DNA of 64,000 nucleotides from Chamaecyparis obtusa (taxonomy: Eukaryota; Streptophyta; Pinopsida; Cupressales; Cupressaceae), in assembly GCA_027943335.1 (NCBI GenBank), contig BSBK01007035.1, positions 496,501 through 560,500 of the forward strand, given 5' to 3'. Position numbers and translations under genes: made by a program. The notes beneath the pieces were generated by a model. The model saw nothing but the letters and a program-made list of their open reading frames with translations, had not been told where the DNA came from and made no database searches. Shown piece after piece: positions 35,125-46,826 of this stretch (positions are counted from its first letter, which is position 1; each line of letters begins with the position of its first letter).

Positions 35125-38100
35125 TATCATGCCCCACAAGGGAACTAGGAAAGAGAACAAAAATTCTCTTTAGAAAAGAAAACCTAAGTAACAAATTATA
35201 AAAAAATTTGAACTTTAAAAGATTTGCATGAACAATCCATAAACATCATTTAAATTACAATCCTTCCAAGGTTCCCTTATAGCACATTTATAACTATTTT
35301 AATATCATTAAGTGTACTAACTCTTAAAGCATAACCTTTGAAATTCTTTAGAGAGAAATATAAATGCTATCATTTTATTACTAACCAATTGATTCCATCA
35401 ATATTCCCTAAACCTTATTTCATAAACATTTAAAGCATAATCTTTGTAAAAGAATTTATCTAGGAGTTAAACTATTTCTCATATGAAATTAACACATTGG
35501 TTTTTACTAACTTTTCTTGAACAATTTAGTAATAAGAAACATGCCACTTTGCTTGAAACATTTATGAAACCGCTTCTACTTTTTTAACATGATTAACATA
35601 AAGTTCACCATTCCATTTTCTTTTCCCTAAATCTACCCATCCAAATCAAATTGAAATACATTAAATGCTACATTACATTCATTTCCTCTAGGAGGTAATA
35701 ATAGCTTTACATTTGACAATAATGAAAGATAAATACAAAGTCTTCTTCCTTCAAAACTGGAACAATACGCAAGCAAGAATCCATAAGCTCTGCAACTGTG
35801 AAAGGTACCTCGATAAAAAATTTACCACCCAACCACATGGATACCAAAAGGCCCACTCCCTCCTGCTAGAAGATAAACACCAAGGTCCATAAAGAAGTGA
35901 TATCTAGGCCATACCTAGGGTTCAAGTAACCTTTCCCAAATAACAACTGAAAAGAAAATCAAAATACAAACCCTTTCCCAAAAGGTTCTAAGGCTAGGTG
36001 GAAACTCTAAGTGACAAGCTAGGTTTCCTACCCTTACCAAAACATCATAAACACATAACACTAAAATTTGGAAAAAATTTTAGAGGGATTGGTTTGTGGA
36101 AGAGAGAGGGAAATAAAGTTTTCTTTGAATACAATTGAAAAGCTCTACAACTATCTTGTTCTCTACCATGAGGGTATAGCCAACCATTTTGTATTTAAAG
36201 AAAAACTCCATTCCAATTACAATTAGATTTGAAATGGATTGATATAATATTGGTTTCTATTATTAACCATTTCCATATAAGTTTTATTTATTTTTATGAG
36301 GTTTTGAACAAAGGAAGTTATCATTTACATTGACTATCCCTATTATTGATTTGGTGCAATCAATCAATTGTTTTGAAGCTTTAATGAGCACATAGGCTCT
36401 TAAATTTCTTTGGTTATTATGGATTATAGGAGAAGCATATTACTATATAATTATGAGTCATTAAGTGTTTGAATGTAGGGATATACAAGAGATTGAAAAT
36501 AGAGATGACTGATTGATGAACAATATAGTATCAGAAAAAATGACCCTCAGTGCGAGAGCCATAACTTTCAAACCAACTGTTGGATCTTCATGATCTTTGG
36601 ATATAATTTAAAAATCCTAATTACACCCATCCTCACTGGAGAGATTGAGGAATTTTTATCTGAACCAAAAGTTATACACATTTGAGTACGGGTCTGTCTA
36701 GAGGGCAGAAATATGTCATGTTAGGACTGTCATAGGTAAGATGATTGTTTAAATAAATTTGATCTTGTTTGATGAATTTTATTATTATTGAAAGTAATAG
36801 GATAGTTTGTAGTTCTCTAGGTTTGTGTATATTCAATTAATGATACTATTTTTTTCCTAGAAGTAGGCAAAGAGTAGTGACATAGTTCACAATCTAAATC
36901 ACAGTCCTATATTTTCCAACAAGTAAATGAACAATATAGCTTCACAGAAAATATGATAAAACACAGAAGAAATAATAAACACAGAAAATATATTTACTAT
37001 ATATCTATCCTTTCTCCTAAGTCCTTTCACACAGGAAAAATAGACATAATACAATAGAATAATACATTCTTCATATTGACTATACACAGGAAGCAATCAC
37101 AAAAATAGAACAAAATAAATCACACAAATCAAATAAGAAGGAGCATCTTTCATGATAGCTCCTACCTAGCTTCCAGCGGAGAAAACCATTGATGAAGCTT
37201 GAATCAACTCTCTTCAATCCTTTTCCAGCACTTTTCCAAATTCCTCTCGGATGCAGGCACCAACTTTCTACTGGAAACTCACAATCAAAATATCCTTTCT
37301 AGAATAATATATTTCCTTTCCCAGAATACTATAATCCTCCTAAATACAATATCCTTTTAAAGAAATAATCCATTTCTTGAGTATCATTTCCAGCCAACCT
37401 CCCCATTCTTCAAATATCTCTCCTGTAAATAGGTTGAAGGATTGGTTGCACGGGAAAATCAACTGTTGCAACCATCCCAACCAAAAGGTAGTTTATAGTT
37501 TAGGATTTAATTAATTTCATTCAAGCTATTCACGGGAATGGAATAGCTAATTTAATATTATTAATAATAAAATCTAATATGAGAGCCTCATAAATATTAA
37601 TAAACTAATATTATTTTCCTTTATTTAAGGAAAAGGAAATAATTTATTACTATTATTACTTATCACCTTATTTACTAAAGTTATGGTAAAAGATTTACCA
37701 TATAATAATTAATCCTTCAAGTAAATTATTTATTTATTATTATTATTTAAAATACAACTACTTTCACACCATATTATATGGATATATGTAACCATAGGCA
37801 TATGTGTGCACCCATATGCTTATGTGTACATATATTATTATAATATTATTAAAAATAATATTATTATTAATATCATATTATTAAAAACAATATTATTATT
37901 AATATCATAAACATCTTATTATTATGGTATTATAAAATATTATTATCCAATCAAATAATAAATCATATTCCATACAAAGTAAAATCATGGTATATATATA
38001 TATATATATATGTGGTGATCACTAACACAAGATGTTCTAACAAGATTAGTGAGATCAATCACAACATCCTATAATCGCATGAAATAATGGCTCATATAAA

Positions 38101-38443
38101 TTATCTACTAACAATGATCGAGCATATTATTAAGAATAATTAAAGATACCATATCCAAACCTTAGTCTCCTAAAATGCAAGAGACAAGAACAAGCAACAA
38201 GATCACCATAATCCAAAAAACTGATATACACAATGATACAGCAACAACACAAGGGACTGACTCAGGAACTCCCCGCCTAAGGGTCATAAGGGTCAGAGGT
38301 TGAGTTCCTTCTCATGGAACCTTGATGATATCTCTGTAAAAACAACAACGATCAAGGATTTGAGGGATCGCTCAGACCTGTGAGACAAGGTGGAGATGAT
38401 ACCCAGTACCTGCAGTCTTGCATCATCAAGAAAAAACACTTGT

Positions 38444-38521
<78 letters not shown>

Positions 38522-38854
38522 ATATGAAGACAAATGACCAGGATCGATACATCATGCGGACCTCAACTAAGTGAGTAACTATGACTTTGTCCTAAGTCAT
38601 GAACACACATTAAACATCTTATACACATGAAAACATAAGACTTCATAGATAATAATGGTTAGATTCAAATCCTTGGGTTATCTTTATGAATCATGTAAAT
38701 ATAGATGTTTTTAGACTTCATAAACATATAAATGATAACAATAAATAAGTGTATCATCCTCTAAATAAGAAAAATTGTAAACATAAAGTTCTAATCATCA
38801 TAATGAAAGTGTCCAAATAAAAGTCCAAGTATAATTATCGAAGAGGGTATTACA
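35125..38854. mobile_element. 3.7-kb LTR-like insertion inside the Tat element
   Basis: The unit starts TATCATGCCCCAC (probably TG originally) and ends GGGTATTACA. It interrupts a GGGGCAA|CTAACC repeat block and is flanked by CAACG (35120-35124) and CAACC (38855-38859). Its first 0.95 kb matches the repeat starting at 60731: the blocks ACCACCCAACCA.(A/G)TGG, AGGCCCACTCCC and GACTCTAAG occur in the same order in both. No coding region is visible. The inner part (37540-37980) is AT-rich with ATTATT runs. It is most simply a solo LTR or non-autonomous element. Confidence 0.72.
38448..38518. repeat. (TA)n microsatellite
   Basis: About 34 uninterrupted TA units near the end of the 3.7-kb insertion; a shorter (TA)11 lies at 37990-38012. 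The Ile-Tyr frames on both strands are repeat translations. Confidence 0.97.
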
Positions 38855-39035
38855 CAACCTAACCTCAATTATCTTCTTCTCTCAAGACCGTTGTCTTCGC
38901 AATCTAACTTAGACTTCAGAAAATCACGCTTTGATCTGTTCGGTGTCTTGGTAACCTAACCTAGACTCCCAAATTTCTCATCATCTATCACTTCAGACTA
39001 TTCTTTGAATCAACGCACTATTCACACATCAATTC

Positions 39036-39048
39036 AAAGAGGGGCAAA
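39036..39048 (+). other. Polypurine tract of the Tat element
   Basis: AAAGAGGGGCAAA lies directly before the right LTR at 39049. It is the expected start site for plus-strand DNA and fixes the element's orientation. Confidence 0.85.
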
Positions 39049-41054
39049 TGTAATACCCTAAAACTAGCACCTAATAAATTCAATCAATTTTGGTGCATTT
39101 TTGTCAATTTTACATCTCTAAAGTCCTAGTTTCCTAGGCAATTTTCTCTCTCCTACCTGACTTAATTCGACTTGATGTCAATTGCAAAGACCCTAAATTG
39201 CATTAATCAAATATTAAAATTAATTCCTAAAGTCTTTGACTTTTATTAGCTAAATTACCCCTATGATAAATTAATTTAACTAAAGTCCTAAGTGCTTGAA
39301 ATTAAATTAAACCCACCCCATTTGGCTAATATACATGAAAAGGAATTAATAATTACTTGTTATTTGAATGGACACTCATTTTTGAATTAACAATTCATAA
39401 TATTCGAAAGGTCACCCTGTGTGGCATTTTCTATTCTTTTAATAAGTAATTTATGCATTTTTGTCTCAAATGGGAATGAAGGGTCAGGAGTTTCAAATCA
39501 AGAACCCCTTCATTCTCTTCTCGAGCTTTCCTATTTAATGAGTCTCATTTCTTCATTCAAGGGGTCAATTTTTGAGAGTAATTGAACTATAGTATTTTTG
39601 TGTCTCAATTTCATTAATTCAAAGCTTTATTGCATTTTAGTATAATTTTTATTTGAGTTTAATATTGCATCTCATATTAGAATTAGTTTTCTTAATTGCT
39701 CTTAGCTTAATATCATCTTTATTTCAATCTCTTTAGATTAAATTGCACTTCATATTTCCTTTCAAACTATTTAGATTAATATCGTATTTCTTTTAAAGCA
39801 TCTTAGATTGAATTGCACTCATTCTAGTTCAATTCAATTTTTTTGCTTATCATCATAGCTTTTGAAAATACTCCATTGTAGAATCGGTCTTATGGTTGTT
39901 GGCTCTCCAATCTAAGAGTAATTAAACACCCCATCTACATAGGAGGCAATAGGTCAGTCCACGATGGATTTCAAATTGAGTAATTCATACTCTCTCTTGT
40001 AATTTGATCATGTGAGTAATGACTGTATGCACCCTAAAATGGTCGCCTAGACTTTGGGCCCCATTTATTTGATTTATCAATCCTGAATCATTTTGATCAA
40101 TAATCAATATTTTGAACATTATCAATCTCTTGATCAAATCCTAATTTCGATCATATATTGGATTTTTATCCTTGGGCTAACCATTTATCCTAAGTCTTTA
40201 TTTATTTAAAAGGAATATTTCCTCCCCTTTTAATAAATAAAAAGCCCCCACTTTTCCTCTTATCCTAAGTTGCACAAATAAAGCATTATTCATATTTTAT
40301 AAAAAGGGAAAAAGCACTTTTTGTCTCACATGAGGCTCAAAAGTCAACACTTCACTCTCATTGGAGGATGTTTGTGCACATGGATTGCTCCTCTTTCAAG
40401 CTCCACCGCTGATTAAGACTTTTTGCCTCTTAATCTCCATGGTCCATTTCACCTCATTTCTTATAAAAGGAGAGATCTCTCCTTCATTTGCACATCCATA
40501 TTTTATGCTATTGTTATGCTGCAGGTTTTGGAGCTCTCTTTGAAGACACTCAAGCTTTGAAGCCTTGACATTTTTAGTTGCATTTCATAATAGTTTTGCT
40601 TTCATAGTTACATTCATGGCATCATAGATTAGATTTCCTTTTATGCAATAGAATAGATCTCACATAGCTTAATTAGGGGCTTGAAATCTATTGTACTTCT
40701 TTTCATAGTTTAGTTTGCACTTCATTTGATAGATTAGTCTTGCACATTCATACTAGTTGCATTTGCATTTCATTTCCATTTAGATTCTTGGAGATATTGG
40801 CACTCTTGCCCTTGTCTTCATTGTGAATCTCTCATTGTGTGGTTGACTAGCAAGGTCACTTTCTTGTAGCTCTAGCTGAGAGCAAAACTCATAGTCCCTT
40901 GCAACTCCATGCATAGAGAGCTATGAGCCGCTTTGTGAGGCCTCATTCTTGAGCAACCTTGCATGTAATGGTTCATAGAAGTGCATATTTTAGTGTGTAC
41001 AATGACCATGTTGCATGTGTAGTTGGATTTGAGGTTCACATCCCACCACATACA
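39049..41054 (+). repeat. Right (3') LTR of the Tat element, interrupted
   Basis: It starts TGTAATACCC. The parts 39049-40023 and 41007-41054 together give about 1023 bp, matching the left LTR. The solo LTR plus one copy of its duplication (40024-41006) sits inside. It ends CCACATACA at 41054, followed by CACCC, the right copy of the target duplication. Confidence 0.92.
40024..41001 (+). mobile_element. Tat-related solo LTR (978 bp) nested in the right LTR
   Basis: It starts TGTATGCACCCTAAAATGG and ends TTAGTGTGTACA. It is flanked by perfect ATGAC duplications (40019-40023 and 41002-41006), and removing it restores the alignment of the right LTR with the left. The first 30 bp resemble the host LTR start, so it comes from a related Tat family. 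A TATAAAAGG box lies near 40463. As the host LTRs are only about 2.6% diverged, this insertion is younger still. Confidence 0.93.
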
Positions 41055-41059
41055 CACCC

Positions 41060-41177
41060 TAGTACACTTTCCCAGAGCAGGGGGCATGGTATCTTTATTA
41101 TCATAATCCTTCTCCAAATCCACAATAGATTTTGAGGGGTCATTCCATTCAAGATAGCTTGCTCCTAGCGTCCACAT
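41060..41177 (-). pseudogene. 5' side of the ORF split by the Tat element
   Basis: The minus-strand reading from ATG 41177 (MWTLGASYLEWNDPSKSIVD...) runs to the Tat target site and continues in frame at 18114 on the other side of the element. An upstream TGA in the same frame, near 41190, suggests that the true start was further up. I do not recognise the family. Confidence 0.5.
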
Positions 41178-41239
41178 TTTTGGCTGAAATCACCATGCCC
41201 TCCTAATAAACATGAGGCTTTTTCTCATCATTCATGAGT

Positions 41240-43668
41240 CTACTACATATATCTAGAATGTTGTAAAAAAATATTATCATTTGATTGTGTTTAATGTGGT
41301 CAGACATACACTTACTTCTTATCTTTTTAGTCTCGATTGATAGACTGATTATAAAATAGCTATAACTTTCAAACCATATAAAATTTTTGAAGTCTAAAAT
41401 ATATGTCAAATTCTATGCTCCACTTACTACAATAAAAAATAAAAAGAAATTAGTTTCATGAAGTTTAGCCTAAGATGAGGTGGCAAAACATGAGAGTTTT
41501 TATATTTTGGAAAAGTAGTAGCAGGAAAATAAATTATAATTATTTACCCTAAAAAAAATTCCAAAAAATATGAGTCACATCCAGACATGAGTGTACTACT
41601 TATATAAATAATATTGTAAAAAATATTATTATTTGGTTGTGTTTAAGGTAGTTATACATACACCCATTTTTTAAAATCTTTTTCCTAAAATTTTCATACT
41701 ACTATATTGAAACTTGAAGTTTTAACCATATAGCATATTCTTTTTAAAAAAAGGACTAGTAGATTAGAAACTACATTCAATTTTCTACAAATTCTCTTGT
41801 TACATATGTTTTATATAAGATTGATAACTTCTTCAAATTTTTGCGTCAACTTGCCTAACCCTGATTTTTTGAATTTTCATTGCCACTTAAGGGCCTAGTT
41901 TGGCATACTATGATCTTGCACATACCCATAACTTCTAACTCACTAGAGGATGATCAATATTCTATGTCGATACCCAATGAAGAGGACCGAGATAACCTAT
42001 GTTGATAAGGAATACATAGGCACTGCAAACCTAATTGGTAGAACTTGTGCCGATGGTGATGAAAACAAAAATTGGTTCAAAGGTTATGCTGATGATCTCA
42101 TCGGCATAAATTTCCACTGCAGCATAAAAAAATTCAACGACATTGATAGTCGATGAAGGAAGAGGCATAACTTACACTGACAAAAAGGCATTGATAATCC
42201 CATCAGAGTAAAACTTGAGGAGTCTTGTTGATGGCGCATAATGGAAGTTTCAATCAGGACAACATTACATGATGTTAACAGTTGTCATATCAATTGTTAT
42301 ATTGTTTAGAAAAAATGGACATTGGGGGACTCCATTAAATACACAGGATGAGGGATACAAAGAGAATATCATGGAATGCAAAGCATGGCTGGGAGATGGT
42401 TAGTTCAAGTAGTTTTATTTATAAATTGATCAGTTACCTAGTTTGTTTTAGTTATTCTAAATTGTAGTTGTAACTCATGGTGAAGAGTCATGTCCTTTCA
42501 CTTGTTTTAAGATCTTCTACTATATAAAGAAGATCATTTCATAATAGAAGAGGGAGGTGGGACTTATTTTTCCAATTTATATCTCTATATATATATTTGC
42601 AGTTGTATGCAAGCAAACTTTCAATATTAACACATATCAGTTCCTCTTTTCCTCAAAGGTGTGTATTTACATTTTCAAATTGATTAGTTCTTCATGATTT
42701 CTATTTTTGAGAAAGTAGAAACTGTCTAAGTCATCATGTGGAAGGTTGTTTTGATTATATTTCTATTTGAATATCATAATTAGTATAGTTGTTATATTGA
42801 TTTTGTCTTATTGGTCTTTTCCTAGTAAAATTTAAATTCAATAAGGCTAATTGAAATATAAAATAACAAATTGAAGACATAGAGGTCAATATAAGTGACA
42901 TATCCATTCAAGAAATGGATTTAAAATTTTTTCTCACAAAGTTATATGCAGGATCAATCTAATGAAGAATAACTCTATTGCCCAAAGAGAACAAGGAACT
43001 ATTCTACATTAACTATTGAAGTTTTTTTATTAGTATTTACATTCATAAATAACATATATAATCAATATAAGACATCCAAATAATATTAACATAAGTTAAT
43101 CAAAAGGAATCAAATAATTAAAGAAATCAAATGTTTTTGAAATACACAATTGGATCTTTCTTAAGAATCCATTACCATCTTGATGAACTACCCATTATTT
43201 AAGATCTTCTATAAAAATATTTTTGACCAATAGATACTGGTAAAGTATAGGATCACCCACCTTAGTTTTCTAGAGCATATAGAAAAGGGGAAGAGGATCT
43301 TAATCAATCATTCCCATTAGTTGGCCAAATCCTTTGGAAGATTTGAAAATTGAGTTTGGCATACTCATAGAATTTTCTAATTTGTTGATTTGGGAACCAA
43401 CACACCACAAGATGAAGTCCAAGCGCAATATTATAATTCAGTGCGAGTAGCAATTTTTGTTCATATTATTTATAGGAATGCACCCGATAGTACAAAAGAG
43501 GATCATAATTTTTTGAGAGAGTACCTTTTAGATATGAGTGATACTAAACTACACTCATCAGAGTTTGTCCAATGTTGCTTCAAGACCTTTTATGATAATT
43601 TAAGGGAGAGAGAAATTTAGATGACACAACATCTAATATGGTTAGCTAATTACATAGGTAAAATAGAG

Positions 43669-43717
<49 letters not shown>

Positions 43718-44090
43718 ACATTTTTGTTTTTATTTTCTACCTAATGTTTACATTTTTGTTTTTATCTTCTAGCTAGTGTTTATGTTTTTTTTTCTACCTA
43801 GGGTTTTAAGTTTTCACTATTTTTATTCTTCATGTTTTCTATAATATTTTATGAAGTAAATTAAAACTAAAAACAATTATTTTAAACATAAAATTTATTT
43901 TTATTTTACTATAAAATATATATTTGGAACAATAATTACTGTTTAACAATTTAAAAATAATAATAAACTATGTTTTTAAAAAAATAATGAAAGAAAATAT
44001 TAAAAAACTAAGGTACGTACTTGAAATGATGAAAAAAATGGCTGAGGGGTTTGTAGTTAAGCTAAAATCGAGCAACCATCTCTCCAGAAA
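41240..44090. other. AT-rich intergenic DNA
   Basis: No gene recognised. Points of note: near 41970-42210 GTCGAT/ATCGGCATAA-type words recur as in subterminal regions of some DNA transposons; a promoter-like CTATATAAAGAAG lies near 42521; a 76-codon frame at 43390-43620 has no known relative. Confidence 0.45.
43671..43714. repeat. (GA)n microsatellite
   Basis: About 20 GA units following a short GATA run; intergenic. Confidence 0.95.
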
Positions 44091-44094
44091 TTGC

Positions 44095-44360
44095 TAGCCT
44101 ATTTTTTAACCTATGAAAGTGATATGCAAATCGGGTTAAAAAAATACATTGACAAAATGGGGGCCCAGTTTTTAAGAAATGAACAACCCTTTTTCTTCAG
44201 TTTATTTCTGCTAAATGGGCACTTATTTTTATGTGACCGGCTCCTGAAGCTAAATGGGCGCCCATTTTTTAAGAAACAAGTGCTTATTTCTAGTGGCAAT
44301 TTTTTTTTGCCCCGTGGAATTTTGTGGAATTGACACTTAATTTTGTGCACACTTACCCAT
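44095..44360 (-). repeat. Second copy of the GGGCGCCC repeat unit
   Basis: Read on the minus strand, GGTAAGTGTGCACAAAATT...GCCACTAGAAATAAGCAC and then GGGCGCCCATTT, GTGCCCATTT and GGGCCCCCATTTT match the order of the unit at 12163-12440. Sequence is about 70% alike in the alignable parts, judged by eye. The 79-80 codon frames on both strands are not genes. Confidence 0.6.
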
Positions 44361-44626
44361 AATAGATTATATGTTATTTGATAAATATTAAATTAATAAA
44401 TATAAAAAAAAGCAAGATAGCATACAATATTCTTGATAGATTTCAAATTCTATTTTTGGAGATGGAGTTTCACATGGAATGATAGGAGTGCTCATTTTAT
44501 TTTTGGAAAATGCATATTTTAATAATGATTATTAAGGTGTAAATTTTAAACATTGATAATCATTATATTTAAAGAGTGTAAGAATAAGGGAAATGGTGGA
44601 TGCAATTTTGAGTTAGTAGAAGTTGT

Positions 44627-45298
44627 TGATGCAAAGGAAGGAAGGAGGGACCAAGGACTATGGCACACCCTACCTGATCCACCTTGCTCAACAACATGTG
44701 GAAGCAAGAACAACATAGTGAGAGAGAGAAAGCAGGATCATTCATATATTATCATTCAAATTGATTCATACATGTCGTGCTATAAGGCCTTCCCAGTTTC
44801 GGCCAGATATTACAATGAATTACAAAAGTCCTCAAACATGCGAGGATCTATGAACAATCTTAATTCTACAATATTCTATCCAAAAATTGACTCTCTAAAC
44901 TCTAACCAAACATCTATACTTATACAAGAGATTACCGAACTGAGTTGGCCTTTAGATCCACAATCAATGGAAGGAACGGTCAGATCTGGGACCACACGCT
45001 TCCCAATTATGGATACTAGCATTAAATCCATGACCCATAATCAATGCACAAGTTAGCCTCAACAAAAACTCAAAATAAACTACTCGGTAAGAAAGTATGA
45101 CTGAGCAACAGACAAGCATGACCAAGCGCCAGTGAAACAACCGATCCCCCAAGAGATAATTGACAAAACTCGGTAACTAAAGGAAACCAACCAACTACCG
45201 AGCCAACTCGGTCAAAGAAGGAACCGAGCAACATAGACAAGCTTCAAAATATTTTTGGTGACACAAGATTTCCAAGGACCTGAGATGCTCTTGCATCA
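44627..45298 (-). repeat. Left (3') LTR of the chromovirus, 672 bp
   Basis: Begins TGATGCAAAGG and ends CTTGCATCA on the plus strand, with a terminal inverted repeat TGATGCAA/TTGCATCA. Aligns with 56316-56988 over its whole length. The 167-codon open frame at 44553-45056 runs through it and is not a gene. Confidence 0.92.
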
Positions 45299-45299
45299 G

Positions 45300-45515
45300 A
45301 CACCTGGGGTTATTTAGAAATGATTCTCTAAATAATTCAGTAGGTATGATCCAAGCTGCATCCAACTCAGACTATGAAATTCATGGACTATATTCAATCG
45401 GTCGATTCTTTCACTTTACCAGATATTCCATATATCGTTTACCTCTTGTTCTTTTGCTAACTTTTTGCTCCAAAATTTGTTCAACTTCTTCATTCTATTT
45501 CTTAGGATACTCCAT
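45300..45515 (-). pseudogene. Chromodomain at the pol C-terminus
   Basis: After the stop that ends the integrase frame, the same minus-strand frame continues with VEQILEQKVSKRTRGKRYMEYLVK, shown here only by its key pattern: an IL..K start, the RG turn, and YLVK followed by a TGA where the conserved Trp of YLVKW is expected. Further stops follow before SELDAAWIIP. Chromodomains on chromovirus integrases steer insertion towards heterochromatin. The Trp-to-stop change fits one G-to-A transition. The reading ends at the LTR. Confidence 0.75.
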
Positions 45516-46814
45516 CGGTAATGTCATGTCTTCATCAGGTTCATGATACTCATACAAATTAGCAATGTTGAAAATCAGTGATATGTCCATGTCATCAGGT
45601 AACTCAATCTCATAAGCATTTTCACTATCAAATTTCTTCAAAATCTTGTAAGGTCCAAACTTCTTCATCTTCAGCTTCCCATATGTTCCAACAGGAAATC
45701 GACCTTTCTTCAAATGAACCATCACTTCATTACCAACATCAAAATTCTTATGTCTCCTTGATCTATCAGCTTTGTCTTTGTATTTCTAATTACAGTCTTC
45801 CAACTTGATTTTTACATCTTCATGCAATGTCTTCATGTACTCAGCAAACTTCACTCCTTCAACACTTCTCTTACTTTCATCAACAACATCCCTTAAATTA
45901 GATATACCTCTCAGCTATATGCCATTTACAATCTCAAAGGGTGTTTTTCCAGTACTCCTATTCACTGAATTATTCTATGCAAACTTTGCTTGTGCCAACA
46001 TAGAATCCCAATTACTAGGTGTGTCTCCAACTAAACATCTCAAAAGATTTCCCAAAATTCTATTTACAACTTTTGTCTGTCCATCAGTTTGTGGGTGAAA
46101 TGTAGAAATATATTTCAACTCAGTGCCAAACTTTCTCCAAAGGATCTTCCAAAAGTATCGAACAAATTTATTGCCTCAGTCAGAGATAATACTCCTTGGT
46201 AATCCATGCAATCTGAAAATTTCCTTAAAGAAAAGATCTGCTACATGTACTGCATCTAATGTCTTTCTACAAGGTATAAAATGTGCCATCTTTGAAAATC
46301 TATCTACCACAACAAATACAGAATCATTACCTCTTACTGTCTTTGGTAAGCCAAGAACAAAATCCATACTGATGTCATTCCAAGGTTCCTCAGGTACAAC
46401 AATCGGTGTATACAATCCATTATTCTAACTTACTCCTTTTGCAACTTGACAAATTCCATAACTTTTCACAAATTTTTGAACATCTTTATACAACTGTGGC
46501 CAAAAGTATTTCTCCTTAAGCAAATTCAAAGTTTTATCAATACCAAAATGTCCAGCCAAACCACTACTATGTTTCTCCTTTATCAAATTAATTCTCATTT
46601 GTCCCCTCGTTATAGACAACTGAATACCTTTAAATAAAATACCTTCTTGGATGAAATATTCTTCCCATTTTATACTTAGTTGATCTTGAATAGGTGCTCT
46701 GCACTTTTTCCATGGCTTAGAAAAATTAGGATCAGTTTCATACAAATCTCTCATCTCATCAAAACCAAGAACTTCAATTTTCATCTCGGTCATCAAATAT
46801 CTTCTTCTACTCAA
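45495..46814 (-). pseudogene. int: Chromovirus integrase
   Basis: 46425-46814 holds the HHCC region (HSSGLAGHFG...FVKSYGICQVAKG), where the first Cys reads Tyr. 46176-46415 is the start of the core ([24 protein letters not shown]). The next Asp lies in a frame with a stop right after ISD. The third catalytic residue, expected as Glu after DGQT, is Lys (codon at 46071-46073). 45495-45725 carries the GPY/F-type module ([12 protein letters not shown]...[10 protein letters not shown]). Stops at several places show the gene is dead, and the Glu-to-Lys change alone would abolish strand transfer. Confidence 0.92.
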
Positions 46815-46826
46815 TGCATCAGCAAC

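Larger units (their letters stand above)
18115..41054 (+). mobile_element. Giant Tat/Ogre-lineage Ty3/gypsy retrotransposon
   Basis: A complete but dead LTR element of 22.9 kb (about 22 kb without the solo LTR inside its right LTR, about 18 kb without both insertions). Support: paired LTRs at 18115-19139 and 39049-41054, flanking 5-mers CGCCC (18110-18114) and CACCC (41055-41059) differing by one transition, a primer-binding site after the left LTR, and a polypurine tract before the right one. The pol order protease, RT, RNase H, archaeal-like RNase H, integrase places it in the Tat lineage, whose members are known for great length and extra ORFs. LTR divergence by eye is about 9 substitutions in the first 345 bp. 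Every ORF carries stops or frameshifts. Confidence 0.93.

Noticed and set aside
44553..45056. 167-codon plus-strand ORF
   Set aside because: It spans the border and most of the chromovirus LTR, and the matching frame in the other LTR is broken.
45578..46428. Plus-strand ORFs of 76-101 codons over the chromovirus integrase
   Set aside because: They are the opposite-strand shadows of the integrase reading frame.
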